In this document: positions 41,441-50,556 of the stretch, one piece after another | How positions within the stretch are numbered: the stretch's first letter is position 1 | How the letters are laid out: each line of letters starts with the position of its first letter | From: Lentzea tibetensis | Lineage (GTDB): Bacteria > Actinomycetota > Actinomycetes > Mycobacteriales > Pseudonocardiaceae | NCBI RefSeq assembly: GCF_007845675.1 | Contig: NZ_VOBR01000007.1 | Span: 124,001-188,000, forward strand | Length of the DNA stretch: 64,000 nucleotides | Direction: 5' to 3' | The notes under the pieces: model-generated | The model's database searches: none | Told to the model about the DNA's origin: nothing | The model's input: only the letters and a program-made list of their open reading frames with translations | Position numbers and translations under genes: made by a program

Positions 41441-43777
41441 GTGAGTAAGAAGAAGCCGCAGGAGACCGACCACAAGACCATTCGCTCCAGGCTCACCGGA
41501 ATCGTCGTCGTTCCGAGTGTCGTCCTGCTGGTCATGTGGCTGACGTTCTCGTCGTACACCGTCTTCGACGGCTTCTACATCCGCGCTGTGGCGGTCGGCG
41601 TCAAGGACGCCTCGATCCCGGCGGTCAACACGTTCGTGGCGATCCAGAAGGAACGCCAGCTCACGATGACCGTCCTCAGCGACAAGAGCCCGTCGCGCGA
41701 CCAGTTGTGGGCGCAGCAGCGGCAGGTCGACGAGGACGTCACGACCATGCGGGCGGCGTTCGACAAGCTCGCGGCCAACGCGCCCGTCGAGGTCGCCGAC
41801 AAGATCGCCTCGCTCGACCGGCTGCTGGCGGAGCTGCCGCAGCGCCGCGCGCAGGTCGAGGGCGGCAACGTCTCGCGCAGCGACGTCTACGCCTATTACA
41901 ACAGCGTCGTCGACGCCGGTTCCGCGTTGTTCGGCACGCAGGCGCGCATCGTCCCCGACGCCGAGGCTGGCCAGGGCGGTCTCAACGCGACGGACCTCTT
42001 CCGCGCCGCTGACTGGATGTCACGAGCGTCCTCTGTGGTGTCCGGCGCGCTCGCGGGCACCGAGCTGTCCACTCAGGACCACCTCGAGTTCGTCAACCTC
42101 GTCGGCTCGTACCGGGCGCTGCTCAAGTCGACCACGCCGTTCGCCGACCCGCGGGTGCAGCAGTCGTACCAGGAGCTCACCGCGTCCGAGGACTGGCGGC
42201 GTCTCACCAGCTACGAGAACGAGTTCATCGGCGCGCGCACGCACCGGATGTCGCCGAGCCAGTGGGCGCTGGTCGCGAACCCGGTGTCCGAGAGGCTCGT
42301 CAAGCTCGGCGTCGACCAGGCCGTCTACGCCTCCGACGTCGGCATGGAGAACGGCAACCGCAAGTTCATCGCGGTGCTCATCGGCAGCATCATCGCCCTG
42401 ATCGTGGTGCTCGGCGGCATCTTCGTCGCCGTCCGCGTCTCCAGCAGGCTCGTCAACAAGGCACTCGTCAGCCGCCTCGCCGCGCTGCGCAGCGAAGCCC
42501 TGATGCTCGCGCACGAGCGGCTGCCGTCCATCGTCGGCAGGCTCCGCCGAGGCGACCAGGTCGACGTGCGCGCCGAGGTGCCGCCGCTCGACTTCGGCAA
42601 CGACGAGATCGGCCAGGTGGCCGACGCGTTCAACGCCGCGCAGTACACCGCGGTCGCCGCGGCGGTGAAGGAGAGCCAGGCGCGTGAGGGCGTCAACCGG
42701 GTCTTCCTCGACATCGCGCACCGCAACCAGGGCCTCGTGCACCGCCAGCTGAAGATCCTGGACAAGCTGGAGCGCGAGGAGGAGAACCCGGAGCAGCTCG
42801 ACTCCCTCTTCCAGCTCGACCACCTCGCGACGCGCGCCCGCCGCAACGCCGAGAACCTGATCATCCTCGCCGGTGAGCAGCCGGGACGGCAGTGGCGCAA
42901 GCCGGTGCGGCTCAGCGACATCATCCGCGCCGCCGTCGCCGAGACCGAGCAGTACCAGCGCGTGCGGGTCAACCCGGTGCCGGACCGCGCGCTCGTCGGT
43001 GTCGCCGTCGCGGACACCATCCACCTGCTCGCGGAGCTGGTCGACAACGCCACGGCGTTCTCGTCACCGCGCTCCGAGGTCGTGGTGCACAGCAGCGTCG
43101 TGCCGCACGGCATCGTCGTCGAGATCGAGGACCACGGCCTCGGCATGACGCCGGAGGAACGCGCGCAGGCCAACGCCAAGCTGAGCAACCCGCCGGACTT
43201 CGACGCCATGGCGTTCCGCGGCGAGTCCCGCCTCGGCCTGTTCGTGGTCGCACGGCTCGCGGCCAAGCGCGGCGTCAAGGTGGAGCTGCGCGACTCGCCG
43301 TACGGCGGGACCGTCGCGCTCGTCGTGCTGCCGGTTCCGCTCATCGCGGGTCCGCAGATGTCGGGTGACATCGGCGAGACCACGCAGATGCCGGTGCGGT
43401 CGTTCCACGAGAAGAACCACGGCCACGAGCAGGAGAAGGAACAGGGGCAGGAGCAGGCCGGTGCCCGATTTCTGGGTGCCGTCCAGGCGCATGGAACGGA
43501 TCCCGATCCCCGTCCAGCGGAGCAGCAGGTGAACGAGAACGCGTCCGCACCCGTGTCAGACGCGGGTAAACCGCCGCTGCCGCGCAGGCAGCGGCAGCAG
43601 AACCTGGCTCCGCAGCTCATGGACGAGGACTATTCGCGAGAGGCGGAGCAGGGTCCGGCGCTGCAGAGCGAGCAGTCCGCCGAGCGAACAAGGGAAGGGC
43701 TCTCCGCCTTCCAGCGGGGAACGCTCGACGCGCGGCGGACAGATGACTGGAAATCAGAAGGGGCTCCCTCGTCATGA
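41441..43777 (+). CDS. cvnA: CvnA sensor histidine kinase-like protein (conservon)
   Basis: 778 residues. Two membrane helices (VVVPSVVLLVMWLTFSSY; FIAVLIGSIIALIVVLGGIFVAV) flank an extracytoplasmic nitrate/nitrite-sensing-like domain of about 250 residues. HAMP-like and dimerisation helices follow (VFLDIAHRNQGLVHRQLKILDKLE), then a histidine-kinase ATPase domain (ELVDNATAFSSP, VEIEDHGLGM, RLGLFVVARLA). The last 150 residues are a disordered Gln/Glu-rich tail. First gene of the four-gene conservon, a membrane signalling unit known from Streptomyces in which CvnA-D form a receptor-like complex. GTG start. Confidence 0.9.
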   Translation: MSKKKPQETDHKTIRSRLTGIVVVPSVVLLVMWLTFSSYTVFDGFYIRAVAVGVKDASIPAVNTFVAIQKERQLTMTVLSDKSPSRDQLWAQQRQVDEDVTTMRAAFDKLAANAPVEVADKIASLDRLLAELPQRRAQVEGGNVSRSDVYAYYNSVVDAGSALFGTQARIVPDAEAGQGGLNATDLFRAADWMSRASSVVSGALAGTELSTQDHLEFVNLVGSYRALLKSTTPFADPRVQQSYQELTASEDWRRLTSYENEFIGARTHRMSPSQWALVANPVSERLVKLGVDQAVYASDVGMENGNRKFIAVLIGSIIALIVVLGGIFVAVRVSSRLVNKALVSRLAALRSEALMLAHERLPSIVGRLRRGDQVDVRAEVPPLDFGNDEIGQVADAFNAAQYTAVAAAVKESQAREGVNRVFLDIAHRNQGLVHRQLKILDKLEREEENPEQLDSLFQLDHLATRARRNAENLIILAGEQPGRQWRKPVRLSDIIRAAVAETEQYQRVRVNPVPDRALVGVAVADTIHLLAELVDNATAFSSPRSEVVVHSSVVPHGIVVEIEDHGLGMTPEERAQANAKLSNPPDFDAMAFRGESRLGLFVVARLAAKRGVKVELRDSPYGGTVALVVLPVPLIAGPQMSGDIGETTQMPVRSFHEKNHGHEQEKEQGQEQAGARFLGAVQAHGTDPDPRPAEQQVNENASAPVSDAGKPPLPRRQRQQNLAPQLMDEDYSREAEQGPALQSEQSAERTREGLSAFQRGTLDARRTDDWKSEGAPSS

Positions 43778-44214
43778 AGGACAACACCAGCCAGCACGGC
43801 GAACTGAACTGGTTGCTGGAAGACCTGATCCAGCGCGTGGTCGGCGCCCGTCACGCGGTCGTGCTGTCGGCGGACGGCCTTCTGCTCGGCCGGTCGGCAG
43901 GTCTGTCGAGGGACGACTCGGAACACCTGTCCGCGATGGCGTCGGCGTTCCAGAGCCTCGCGCGGGGCACCGGGCGGCACTTCGGCGGCGGCGCGGTCCG
44001 GCAGACCATCGTCGAGATGGAGCATGCCTACCTCTTCGTCACGGCGGCGGGCCACGGTGCGTGCCTCGCGGTGCTCGGCGAGGAGGACTCGGACATGGGC
44101 ATGATCGGCTACGAGATGAACATGCTCGTGAAGCGGGTCGGCACCTACCTCTCGTCCGCGCCGCGCGCGGAGACGAACGGCGCGGCTGTGCCGTCGGCCC
44201 GAGAGTCGCGCTGA
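43774..44214 (+). CDS. cvnB: CvnB roadblock/LC7 protein
   Basis: 146 residues with the roadblock/LC7 fold (LNWLLEDLIQRVVGARHAVVLSADGLLLGRSAGL, HAYLFVTAAGHGACLAVLGEE), the likely GTPase-regulating partner of CvnD. ATG overlaps the cvnA stop (ATGA). Confidence 0.9.
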   Translation: MKDNTSQHGELNWLLEDLIQRVVGARHAVVLSADGLLLGRSAGLSRDDSEHLSAMASAFQSLARGTGRHFGGGAVRQTIVEMEHAYLFVTAAGHGACLAVLGEEDSDMGMIGYEMNMLVKRVGTYLSSAPRAETNGAAVPSARESR

Positions 44215-44591
44215 TGTCGTCCCGCGAGGACTGGTGGTACGACGAGGCGGCGGGCCCGCTGGTCCGTCCGTACGCGATGGTCCGCGGGCGCACCCGGCCG
44301 GTGACCCGCGAGCTGCACCTCGTCACGCAGGTGCGCGCCGCGCGGCAGACGCAGACGGCCGACCTGACGTCGCTGAACGTCGAGCACCGCGAGCTGCTCG
44401 AGGTGTGCCGCAAGCCGCTGTCCGTCGCCGAGGTCGCGGCGTACCTCGACGTGCCGCTGATCGTGGTCAAGGTGTTGTTGAGCGACCTCATCGAGCGCGG
44501 TGACGTGATCGTGCAGGATGTGTCCCGAATCTCGGAGATCCCGGACCGGGATCTACTTCAGGCCGTACTGGATGGTGTTCGTGGCATCTGA
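44214..44591 (+). CDS. cvnC: CvnC DUF742 protein
   Basis: 125 residues: DUF742 with a conserved LVRPYAMVRGRTRP segment and LLEVCRKPLSVAEVAAYLDVPLIVVKVLLSDLIERGDVIVQ, which has a winged-helix-like look. TGATG junction with cvnB. Member of the conservon complex. Confidence 0.9.
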   Translation: MSSREDWWYDEAAGPLVRPYAMVRGRTRPVTRELHLVTQVRAARQTQTADLTSLNVEHRELLEVCRKPLSVAEVAAYLDVPLIVVKVLLSDLIERGDVIVQDVSRISEIPDRDLLQAVLDGVRGI

Positions 44592-45159
44592 CGACGCGCT
44601 GACCGTGCCAACGGCAGTCAAGATCGTCATCGCGGGTGGGTTCGGCACGGGCAAGACCACCATGGTCGGCTCGGTCAGCGAGATCCCGCCCCTCAGGACC
44701 GAAGAGCTGCTCACCGAGGCGGGCGTCCACGTCGACGACCTGGCGGGCATCGAGGGCAAGGAGACGACGACCGTCGCGCTCGACTTCGGTCGCATCACGA
44801 TCAGCCCGCAGATCGTGCTGTACCTGTTCGGGACACCGGGGCAGAACCGCTTCTGGTTCATGTGGGACGAGCTGGCGCACGGCGCGATCGGCGCGGTCGT
44901 CCTCGTGGACACGCGCAGGCTGGACGCGAGCTTCCCGTCGATCGACTTCTTCGAGCACCGCCGCATCCCGTTCGTGGTCGCGGTGAACTGCTTCGACGGT
45001 GCACAGGCCTACACGGTCGACGAGGTGCGCGGCGCGCTCGACCTGGATCCCGCGATCCCGGTCGTGCTGTGCGACGCGCGCGACCGGGAGTCGAGCAAGT
45101 CGACGCTCATCGGGTTGATCCGGCACAGCATGAGCCGGCTCGAGCACGCCGCTCGCTGA
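44581..45159 (+). CDS. cvnD: CvnD small GTPase (Ras/MglA-like)
   Basis: 192 residues: P-loop GGFGTGKTTM, TTTVALDFGRI with FGTPGQNRFWFMWDEL in the switch II position, and NCFDG in the nucleotide-specificity position. ATP/GTP-binding protein of the conservon, predicted to cycle with CvnB. GTG 44581 after GGATGG; an ATG at 44572 is also open. Its 3' end overlaps the convergent flavin monooxygenase by 53 bases. Confidence 0.88.
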   Translation: MASDDALTVPTAVKIVIAGGFGTGKTTMVGSVSEIPPLRTEELLTEAGVHVDDLAGIEGKETTTVALDFGRITISPQIVLYLFGTPGQNRFWFMWDELAHGAIGAVVLVDTRRLDASFPSIDFFEHRRIPFVVAVNCFDGAQAYTVDEVRGALDLDPAIPVVLCDARDRESSKSTLIGLIRHSMSRLEHAAR

Positions 45160-46549
45160 GCAGGGACTCCAGGTACGGGGCGAAGTCCACCTGGATCGAG
45201 TCGATCTCGGTGGGACCGTAGCGCTGCCGCGCGGCGGCGAGGTGGCGCTCGATCTCGGTGATCATCTCCTTGGTGTGCGGCAGGCCGGCGGAACCGTCGA
45301 CGAGGTCGGCGATCCACTCGGCCTGTCCCTCCAGCAGCCGCGTGATCGACCCGACGGGACGGATGAGCCCGGCGAAGTACAGTCCGGGCCGCCCCGGCGG
45401 GATCACGCGGTGGTACAGCGCGATCTGGCCGGTCGAGTCGCGGAACCACTCGCCGGGCAGGAACGGGAACGCGATCCGGTAGCCCGTGCAGTAGACGACG
45501 GCGTCGGCCTCGACGCGCGTGCCGTCGGAGAAGCACACGGCGGAGCCGTCGAACCGGTCGATCGCGGGCTTCACCGTGATGTCGCCGTGGCTGATCCGGC
45601 TGAGCAGCTCGTCGGAAATCGTGACCGGGCTGGAGAAGATTCGGTGGTCCGGCTCCGGAATTCCGTAGTCGGCCAGCCTGCCCCGGATGACGCGGAGAAC
45701 CACCTCGACGAACCGGCGCTGGTCGTCGAATCCCATGCGGGCCCACCAGCCCTTTGACGCGATTTCGTCGATGGGAATTCCCAGCATGGTCTTGGGAACG
45801 ACGTGCAGGCTTCGGCGTATCGAAAGATACGTTTTGCTGGCCAGGCGCGACAAATCAACTGAGACATCGGCGGCCGAATTCCCGAAACCTGCCACGACGA
45901 CGCGTTTGCCGACGTGATCGGCAGGGGAGAAGTACTCGTAACTGTGCAATTGGGCGCCGGGGAACTGCTCAGCACCGGGAATTGCGGGCTCTGGCCATTT
46001 GGGATGCGAGTGGTGACCCGTTGCCACCACGACGTGCTGAAACATGAGGATCTCTTCACGTCCGGTCGCGGTGTCACGTGTGCGCACATTCCAGCCGGAA
46101 TCGGGGTTCGGTGCGACCTCAACTACTTCCACGCCGAAACGAATGTGCTCGCGGAGGCCGAACTCGTCGGCGAAGTCACTGAGGTACTCGGCCACCAGGT
46201 CGTGTCTCGGATAACGCGGGTACCCATTCGGCATCGGGAAGTCGGAAAAGCCGCTGACCTTGCTGGACGTGTTGAGGTGGAGGGAGGCGTAGCCGGGGGA
46301 GGGCGCCCCGCTGCCCGCGCTGTGCCACAGCCCACCGACGTCGGTGGTCTGCTCCAGGACGCTGAAGGTGGAATTGCGTCCGCGAAGAGTTTTGGCGACC
46401 GCTAGTCCGGCCAGTCCCGCCCCGATCACACACGTGTGACCCCGACTGGGCTGATCGGCGTATTGACTTGGGACCTCCCCGATGCGAGGAACGGCCACCC
46501 CGTCGGAGTATTGAGGTGACTGAGCGTACCGAATTCCCTGTTGTGTCAT
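45107..46549 (-). CDS. Flavin-containing monooxygenase (SCO7468-like)
   Basis: 480 residues: FAD motif CVIGAGLAGLAVAKTLRG at 40-57, the FMO fingerprint FPGAQLHSYEYF, and NADPH motif VVVAGFGNSAADV. The C-terminal YCTGYRIAFPFLPGEW is typical of class B FMO. The known relative SCO7468 turns 5-dimethylallyl-tryptophan into the aldoxime. It is divergent from an indole prenyltransferase, as expected for that pathway. ATG 46549 is set by GGGGGA. Ends inside the conservon's cvnD. Exact product is inferred from context. Confidence 0.8.
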   Translation of the reverse strand: MTQQGIRYAQSPQYSDGVAVPRIGEVPSQYADQPSRGHTCVIGAGLAGLAVAKTLRGRNSTFSVLEQTTDVGGLWHSAGSGAPSPGYASLHLNTSSKVSGFSDFPMPNGYPRYPRHDLVAEYLSDFADEFGLREHIRFGVEVVEVAPNPDSGWNVRTRDTATGREEILMFQHVVVATGHHSHPKWPEPAIPGAEQFPGAQLHSYEYFSPADHVGKRVVVAGFGNSAADVSVDLSRLASKTYLSIRRSLHVVPKTMLGIPIDEIASKGWWARMGFDDQRRFVEVVLRVIRGRLADYGIPEPDHRIFSSPVTISDELLSRISHGDITVKPAIDRFDGSAVCFSDGTRVEADAVVYCTGYRIAFPFLPGEWFRDSTGQIALYHRVIPPGRPGLYFAGLIRPVGSITRLLEGQAEWIADLVDGSAGLPHTKEMITEIERHLAAARQRYGPTEIDSIQVDFAPYLESLLSERRARAGSCCAGSTR

Positions 46550-46621
46550 ATAGCTCAGTCCCCCTTCGTCCATTGCGTTTCGGCTGCTCGCAGAGTACTT
46601 CTTTGGGCCGGAGGTGCGGAA
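46550..46621. promoter_or_regulatory. Divergent promoter region of monooxygenase and prenyltransferase
   Basis: 72 bases lie between the two start codons. TTGCGT, 17 bases, TACTTC (46573-46601) is a possible plus-strand -35/-10 pair, followed by GGAGG at 46610 for the prenyltransferase. The sharing suggests coordinated expression. Confidence 0.35.
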
Positions 46622-47746
46622 GTGGCCGGAAGTGCGACTGTGGCGAGCATCGCCAGGCGTGAGGCTCTTTTCTCGACTCCCGACAGCAGCTACGTCGACT
46701 TCGTTCTTGACAAATGGACGACGGTCTGCGGCGGACTCGGGATCGCCTCGTCGGCGGTTCTCGACGATGTGAAGTCTGTCATGTCGCCATGGGGCGACCG
46801 CGCCATTGGCGAGCATTGCAATTGTCCTTCATACGTCTCTCGAGACGGATTTCCCATCGAGTTCTCGATCAGCTGGCGCCAGGGCGTGCCCGAGATCCGC
46901 ATCCTGTTCGAGTCGCTCGGCGACGAGCCGACGCCCGCCGCGTGCCAACAGGCCGGGCGCGACCTGACGCGTGCGCTGGTGGCCAAGCCCGGTGTGTCGA
47001 TCGACCGGTACGACCTGGTCGAGGACCTGTTCGTCACCGACGACCCGCGTCCCTACCGGCCGACGGTCTGGCACTCGCTGGCCTGGCGCCCCGGCTCGTT
47101 CCCGCACTACAAGGTCTACTTCAACCCGCAGGTGCGCGGCGTCGCGAACACCGGTGACGTGGTCGCCGAGGCGATGGGCAGGCTCGGCCTCGCCGAGGCG
47201 TGGGAGCCGGTCGGCGAGGAGTACGAGCAGCTGTCCTCGCGCGGCCACGTGATCGACTTCTTCGCGCTGGACCTGCGCAAGGACGACAACGCGCGGGTCA
47301 AGGTCTACTTCCGCCACCCGGACGTCGACCTGTCCGAACTGGACCGGATCGCGTCGCTCGCCCGCCACCACGACTCGGCACGCGCACATCAGACGTACCG
47401 CGCGGTCTACGGCGACGCGGTCACCACGGCCAACGAGCCCATGACGTGCCTGGCGTTCCGGCGCGGCGTGCCGGAGCCCGAGCAGGCGAACGTGTACCTG
47501 CGGCTGCCCGGCAACGCGGAGACGGACGGTGACGCGGCGCGCCGGGTCGCGGACGTGATGCGGTCCGAGGGCCTCGACCCCGAGTCGTACCTGGACACGG
47601 TGTCCGCGCTCGCCCCGTTGCCGGTCGACGAGACCGCGGGGATGCACGAGCTGCTCAGCTTCCGCACGCGTGCCGACGGTGCGGCCGACCTCGGCGTCTA
47701 CTTCAGGTTCAGCGTGTACGACCGCGCGCTCGAAGGCCACGTCTGA
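46622..47746 (+). CDS. DMATS-type indole (tryptophan) prenyltransferase, SCO7467-like
   Basis: 374 residues, the usual length of bacterial dimethylallyltryptophan synthases. The beta-barrel (ABBA) signature is the repeated basic/aromatic strand: HYKVYFNP (K164, Y166), RVKVYFRHP (K227, Y229), ANVYLRLP (Y292, R294) and GVYFRFSVY (Y360, R362), which bind the prenyl diphosphate. The known relative SCO7467 prenylates L-tryptophan at C5. Start GTG 46622, 7 bases after GGAGG. Divergent from the monooxygenase. Position on the ring is not determined by sequence. Confidence 0.82.
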   Translation: MAGSATVASIARREALFSTPDSSYVDFVLDKWTTVCGGLGIASSAVLDDVKSVMSPWGDRAIGEHCNCPSYVSRDGFPIEFSISWRQGVPEIRILFESLGDEPTPAACQQAGRDLTRALVAKPGVSIDRYDLVEDLFVTDDPRPYRPTVWHSLAWRPGSFPHYKVYFNPQVRGVANTGDVVAEAMGRLGLAEAWEPVGEEYEQLSSRGHVIDFFALDLRKDDNARVKVYFRHPDVDLSELDRIASLARHHDSARAHQTYRAVYGDAVTTANEPMTCLAFRRGVPEPEQANVYLRLPGNAETDGDAARRVADVMRSEGLDPESYLDTVSALAPLPVDETAGMHELLSFRTRADGAADLGVYFRFSVYDRALEGHV

Positions 47747-47770
47747 CCCTTGCCCCCAGTACTCGATGGT

Positions 47771-47800
47771 GAAGGGCCGGTGCGCGAGCACCGGCCCTTC
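47771..47800. terminator. Bidirectional terminator
   Basis: GAAGGGCCGGTGC pairs with GCACCGGCCCTTC around GCGA, between the convergent prenyltransferase and dehydrogenase genes. Confidence 0.8.
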
Positions 47801-47806
47801 GCTCGT

Positions 47807-48670
47807 TCAGCTCGCGTAGTTGTGGAACCCGCGCCCGGACTTCTTGCCCAGCAGGCCGGCGTCCACCATGCGCAGCAGCAGCGGCGGCGGCGAGAACAGC
47901 GGCTCCTTGAACTCGTCGTACATCGACTCGGCGATCGCCTTGGTCGTGTCGAGACCGATCAGGTCGGTGAGGCGCAACGGACCCATCGGGTGCGCGCAGC
48001 CCAGCACCATGCCGTTGTCGATGTCCTCCGGCGACGCGAAGCCCGACTCCAGCATCCGGATCGCGGACAGCAGGTACGGGATCAGCAGCGCGTTGACCAC
48101 GAAACCGGCGCGGTCCTGCGAGCGGATGACCTCCTTGCCCAGCGCGCCCGTCACGAACGCCTCGGCGCGCGTCTGCGTCTCCGCGCCGGTCAGCAGCGAC
48201 GGCACGAGCTCGACGAGCTTCAGCACCGGCACCGGGTTGAAGAAGTGGACGCCGATGACCTGCTCGGGCCTGGTCGTCGCCATGCCCAGCTTCATGATCG
48301 GGATCGACGAGGTGTTGGACGCGAAGATCGCGGTGCGGTCCTCGACGACCTTGTCCAGCGCCGTGAACACCTCGGTCTTGATCTGCTCGTTCTCGGCGAC
48401 CGCCTCGACCACGAACTGGCGGTCGGCGAAGTCGCCGAGGTCCGTCGTGAACCGGATCCGGCCCAGTGACTGGTCCCGGTCCTCCTCGGACAGCTTGCCG
48501 CTGCGCACACCTCGGCCGAGCGACGCGGCGATCCGCCCGTGCGCGGCCTCCGTCGCGTCCGCGCTGACCTCGGCGACGATGACGTCGAGACCGGCGCGGG
48601 CGCACACCTCGGCGATTCCCGAGCCCATCAGCCCGGAACCCACCACTCCAACACGTTGAATGTCACTCAC
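47807..48670 (-). CDS. 3-hydroxybutyryl-CoA dehydrogenase
   Basis: 287 residues: NAD-binding VGVVGSGLMGSGIAEVCARAG, catalytic region ASNTSSIPI and GVHFFNPVPVLKLVELV, C-terminal PMGPLRLTDLIGLD and GKKSGRGFHNY. Acts in fatty-acid and butyryl-CoA metabolism. The length and motifs fit the Hbd/FadB2 group. Confidence 0.9.
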   Translation of the reverse strand: MSDIQRVGVVGSGLMGSGIAEVCARAGLDVIVAEVSADATEAAHGRIAASLGRGVRSGKLSEEDRDQSLGRIRFTTDLGDFADRQFVVEAVAENEQIKTEVFTALDKVVEDRTAIFASNTSSIPIMKLGMATTRPEQVIGVHFFNPVPVLKLVELVPSLLTGAETQTRAEAFVTGALGKEVIRSQDRAGFVVNALLIPYLLSAIRMLESGFASPEDIDNGMVLGCAHPMGPLRLTDLIGLDTTKAIAESMYDEFKEPLFSPPPLLLRMVDAGLLGKKSGRGFHNYAS

Positions 48671-48799
48671 CCCACGATCCTCTCACCAGATGGGCCGCTG
48701 CTCGACACACTGGTGATCAGCCACCGCCGAGTCGGGCACAGTCGTGCACATGTGTGAAACACCAGCTCCGCCGAAGGAGCCTCCGCTACACCTGATCGG

Positions 48800-50542
48800 C
48801 TAGCCGATCGTGGGCGCACCGACCATCACGCCGCCGACGCACACCCCGGCCGGAGTCTCCGTGCTCCACAGCGTGACCTGGTCGAACGGCTTGTCGATCA
48901 CGATGTTCAGGTTGTGGACGCCCTGGTCCCAGTTGATCGGGATCTCCTGACCGCCGACCCGGAGCACCGCGGTGCCGGGTGCGCCGGTGAAATAGCTGAG
49001 CCGGAGCACCTGTCGGGGAGATGTCACCGGAGCCGAGAGTGGAATTTCGGTCGGGTTCGGACCGACTAGGTACCCGCAGTTCGGTGTCGGGCCCGGTTTG
49101 CCGGTCGCGATCGGCAGCAGCGCGAGTGGACGGACGTTGCCGTGCTCGTCGACCACGCGCATGTCCTCCGAGGGCTCGTCGAACCGCGGCCGGACGTCCG
49201 GCATCGTCTTCACCAGTTGCGAGACGTTGGCGAGCGAGCCGAGCCAGACGTTCATCAGCTCGACCGGCGTGGCCACGTCGTAGAGGACGACGCTGGTGCT
49301 CGCGCGCAGGTTCGAGCGCAACGTCTGCACGTACGCGCGGGCCGCGGGCTGATCGCTCAGCGCGGTCGCGGTGGTCGTGGTCGCGACGGAGGCGACGACC
49401 AGCACGGAGGTGGCCGCGAACGCGATGCCCGTACGCACCGGCCGCGGCGCGTACTCGGTCACGGTGACGGGCGTCAGGAACGCGAAGCTCGCGCACAGGA
49501 TCGCGATCGGCACGACGTCCGCGACGTAGCGGGGATCGCCGCCGATCACGCTGCCGATCACCCACAGCCGGGCGACGCCGACCATGGCGATCGCGATCGC
49601 GGTGTACCCGGCGAGCGTCAGCCAGGCGAGTCCGGCCCGGCGGCCGCCGATCCACAGCCCGGCGAGGATGAGCACCACGAACAGGGCGTTGAGTCCGATC
49701 GCGACGGGCAGCGGCGGCACCGCCCACGCCGTCTCGCCCTCGATGCCGACGTCCCACGGACCGCCGAACAGTCCGGGTACGAGCGTGTCGCTCAGCATCC
49801 GCTTGGTCAGCCGCAGCCAGTCGATCGCGGCCGTCGGCCTGCCGGACACATCGGTGGTGTTGAGCACCGCGTAGCCGATGGCCAGCACGACGAGCAGCCC
49901 GGCGTGCGCGGCCAGCGAGCGCCAGTGGTTGCGCAGCGCCCAGCGCACGCGCGGCGGCTCGGGCGCGAGCATCGCGGTGACCGCGAAGAGCACCGGCACG
50001 ACCACGAGTGCCTTCTGCCAGAACAACATCCCGGCGAACACCCACAGCAGGCTGTACACGAGGTCGCGGTTGCGTCCGGTGAGGACGTGCCGCACCTGCG
50101 CGTCGATCGCGCCGATCACGGCGACGAGCATCGGGATGAGCTGCAGCGCGAACGCCCACCACCGCGTGGACACGAGGATCAGCGGCGAGAACGTGAAGGC
50201 GGCGAACGGGATCAGCAGCACCCAGCGCGAGCCGAACAGCCGGGTCAGCAGGCGCCAGAACATCGCCATCGCCACGCCGTGCAGCACCAGCACCGGCACC
50301 GCGGCGACGGTGAAGTTCAGCGGCGCGATGGCGGTCACCAGCCACACCAGCAGGAACTGGCCCGGCATCAGGTGACCGTTGTAGTCGGTGAAGAGCACGT
50401 CGAGCGACAGCGGGACGTCGACCGTCCTGATCACGTAGCGGAAGTCGTCCTGCCAGAAGAACCCTTCCCGCAGGACGACCACGCTCTGCCACACCAGCGG
50501 CACCAGGGCGACCAGCACGGCCGCCCACCACTGTCTTCGCAC
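48800..50542 (-). CDS. Multi-pass membrane glycosyltransferase-like protein
   Basis: 580 residues, about 10-12 hydrophobic segments, then an extracytoplasmic domain of about 190 residues (YLVGPNPTEIPL, FTGAPGTAVLRVGGQEIPI, GVCVGGVMVG) with a beta-sandwich look. The first loop has FWQDDFRYV, reminiscent of the catalytic Asp pair in GT-C enzymes. A GT-C-type role in envelope glycan synthesis is possible, but family is not certain. Confidence 0.6.
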   Translation of the reverse strand: MRRQWWAAVLVALVPLVWQSVVVLREGFFWQDDFRYVIRTVDVPLSLDVLFTDYNGHLMPGQFLLVWLVTAIAPLNFTVAAVPVLVLHGVAMAMFWRLLTRLFGSRWVLLIPFAAFTFSPLILVSTRWWAFALQLIPMLVAVIGAIDAQVRHVLTGRNRDLVYSLLWVFAGMLFWQKALVVVPVLFAVTAMLAPEPPRVRWALRNHWRSLAAHAGLLVVLAIGYAVLNTTDVSGRPTAAIDWLRLTKRMLSDTLVPGLFGGPWDVGIEGETAWAVPPLPVAIGLNALFVVLILAGLWIGGRRAGLAWLTLAGYTAIAIAMVGVARLWVIGSVIGGDPRYVADVVPIAILCASFAFLTPVTVTEYAPRPVRTGIAFAATSVLVVASVATTTTATALSDQPAARAYVQTLRSNLRASTSVVLYDVATPVELMNVWLGSLANVSQLVKTMPDVRPRFDEPSEDMRVVDEHGNVRPLALLPIATGKPGPTPNCGYLVGPNPTEIPLSAPVTSPRQVLRLSYFTGAPGTAVLRVGGQEIPINWDQGVHNLNIVIDKPFDQVTLWSTETPAGVCVGGVMVGAPTIG

Positions 50543-50556
50543 AAGCCCCCCAGGGA

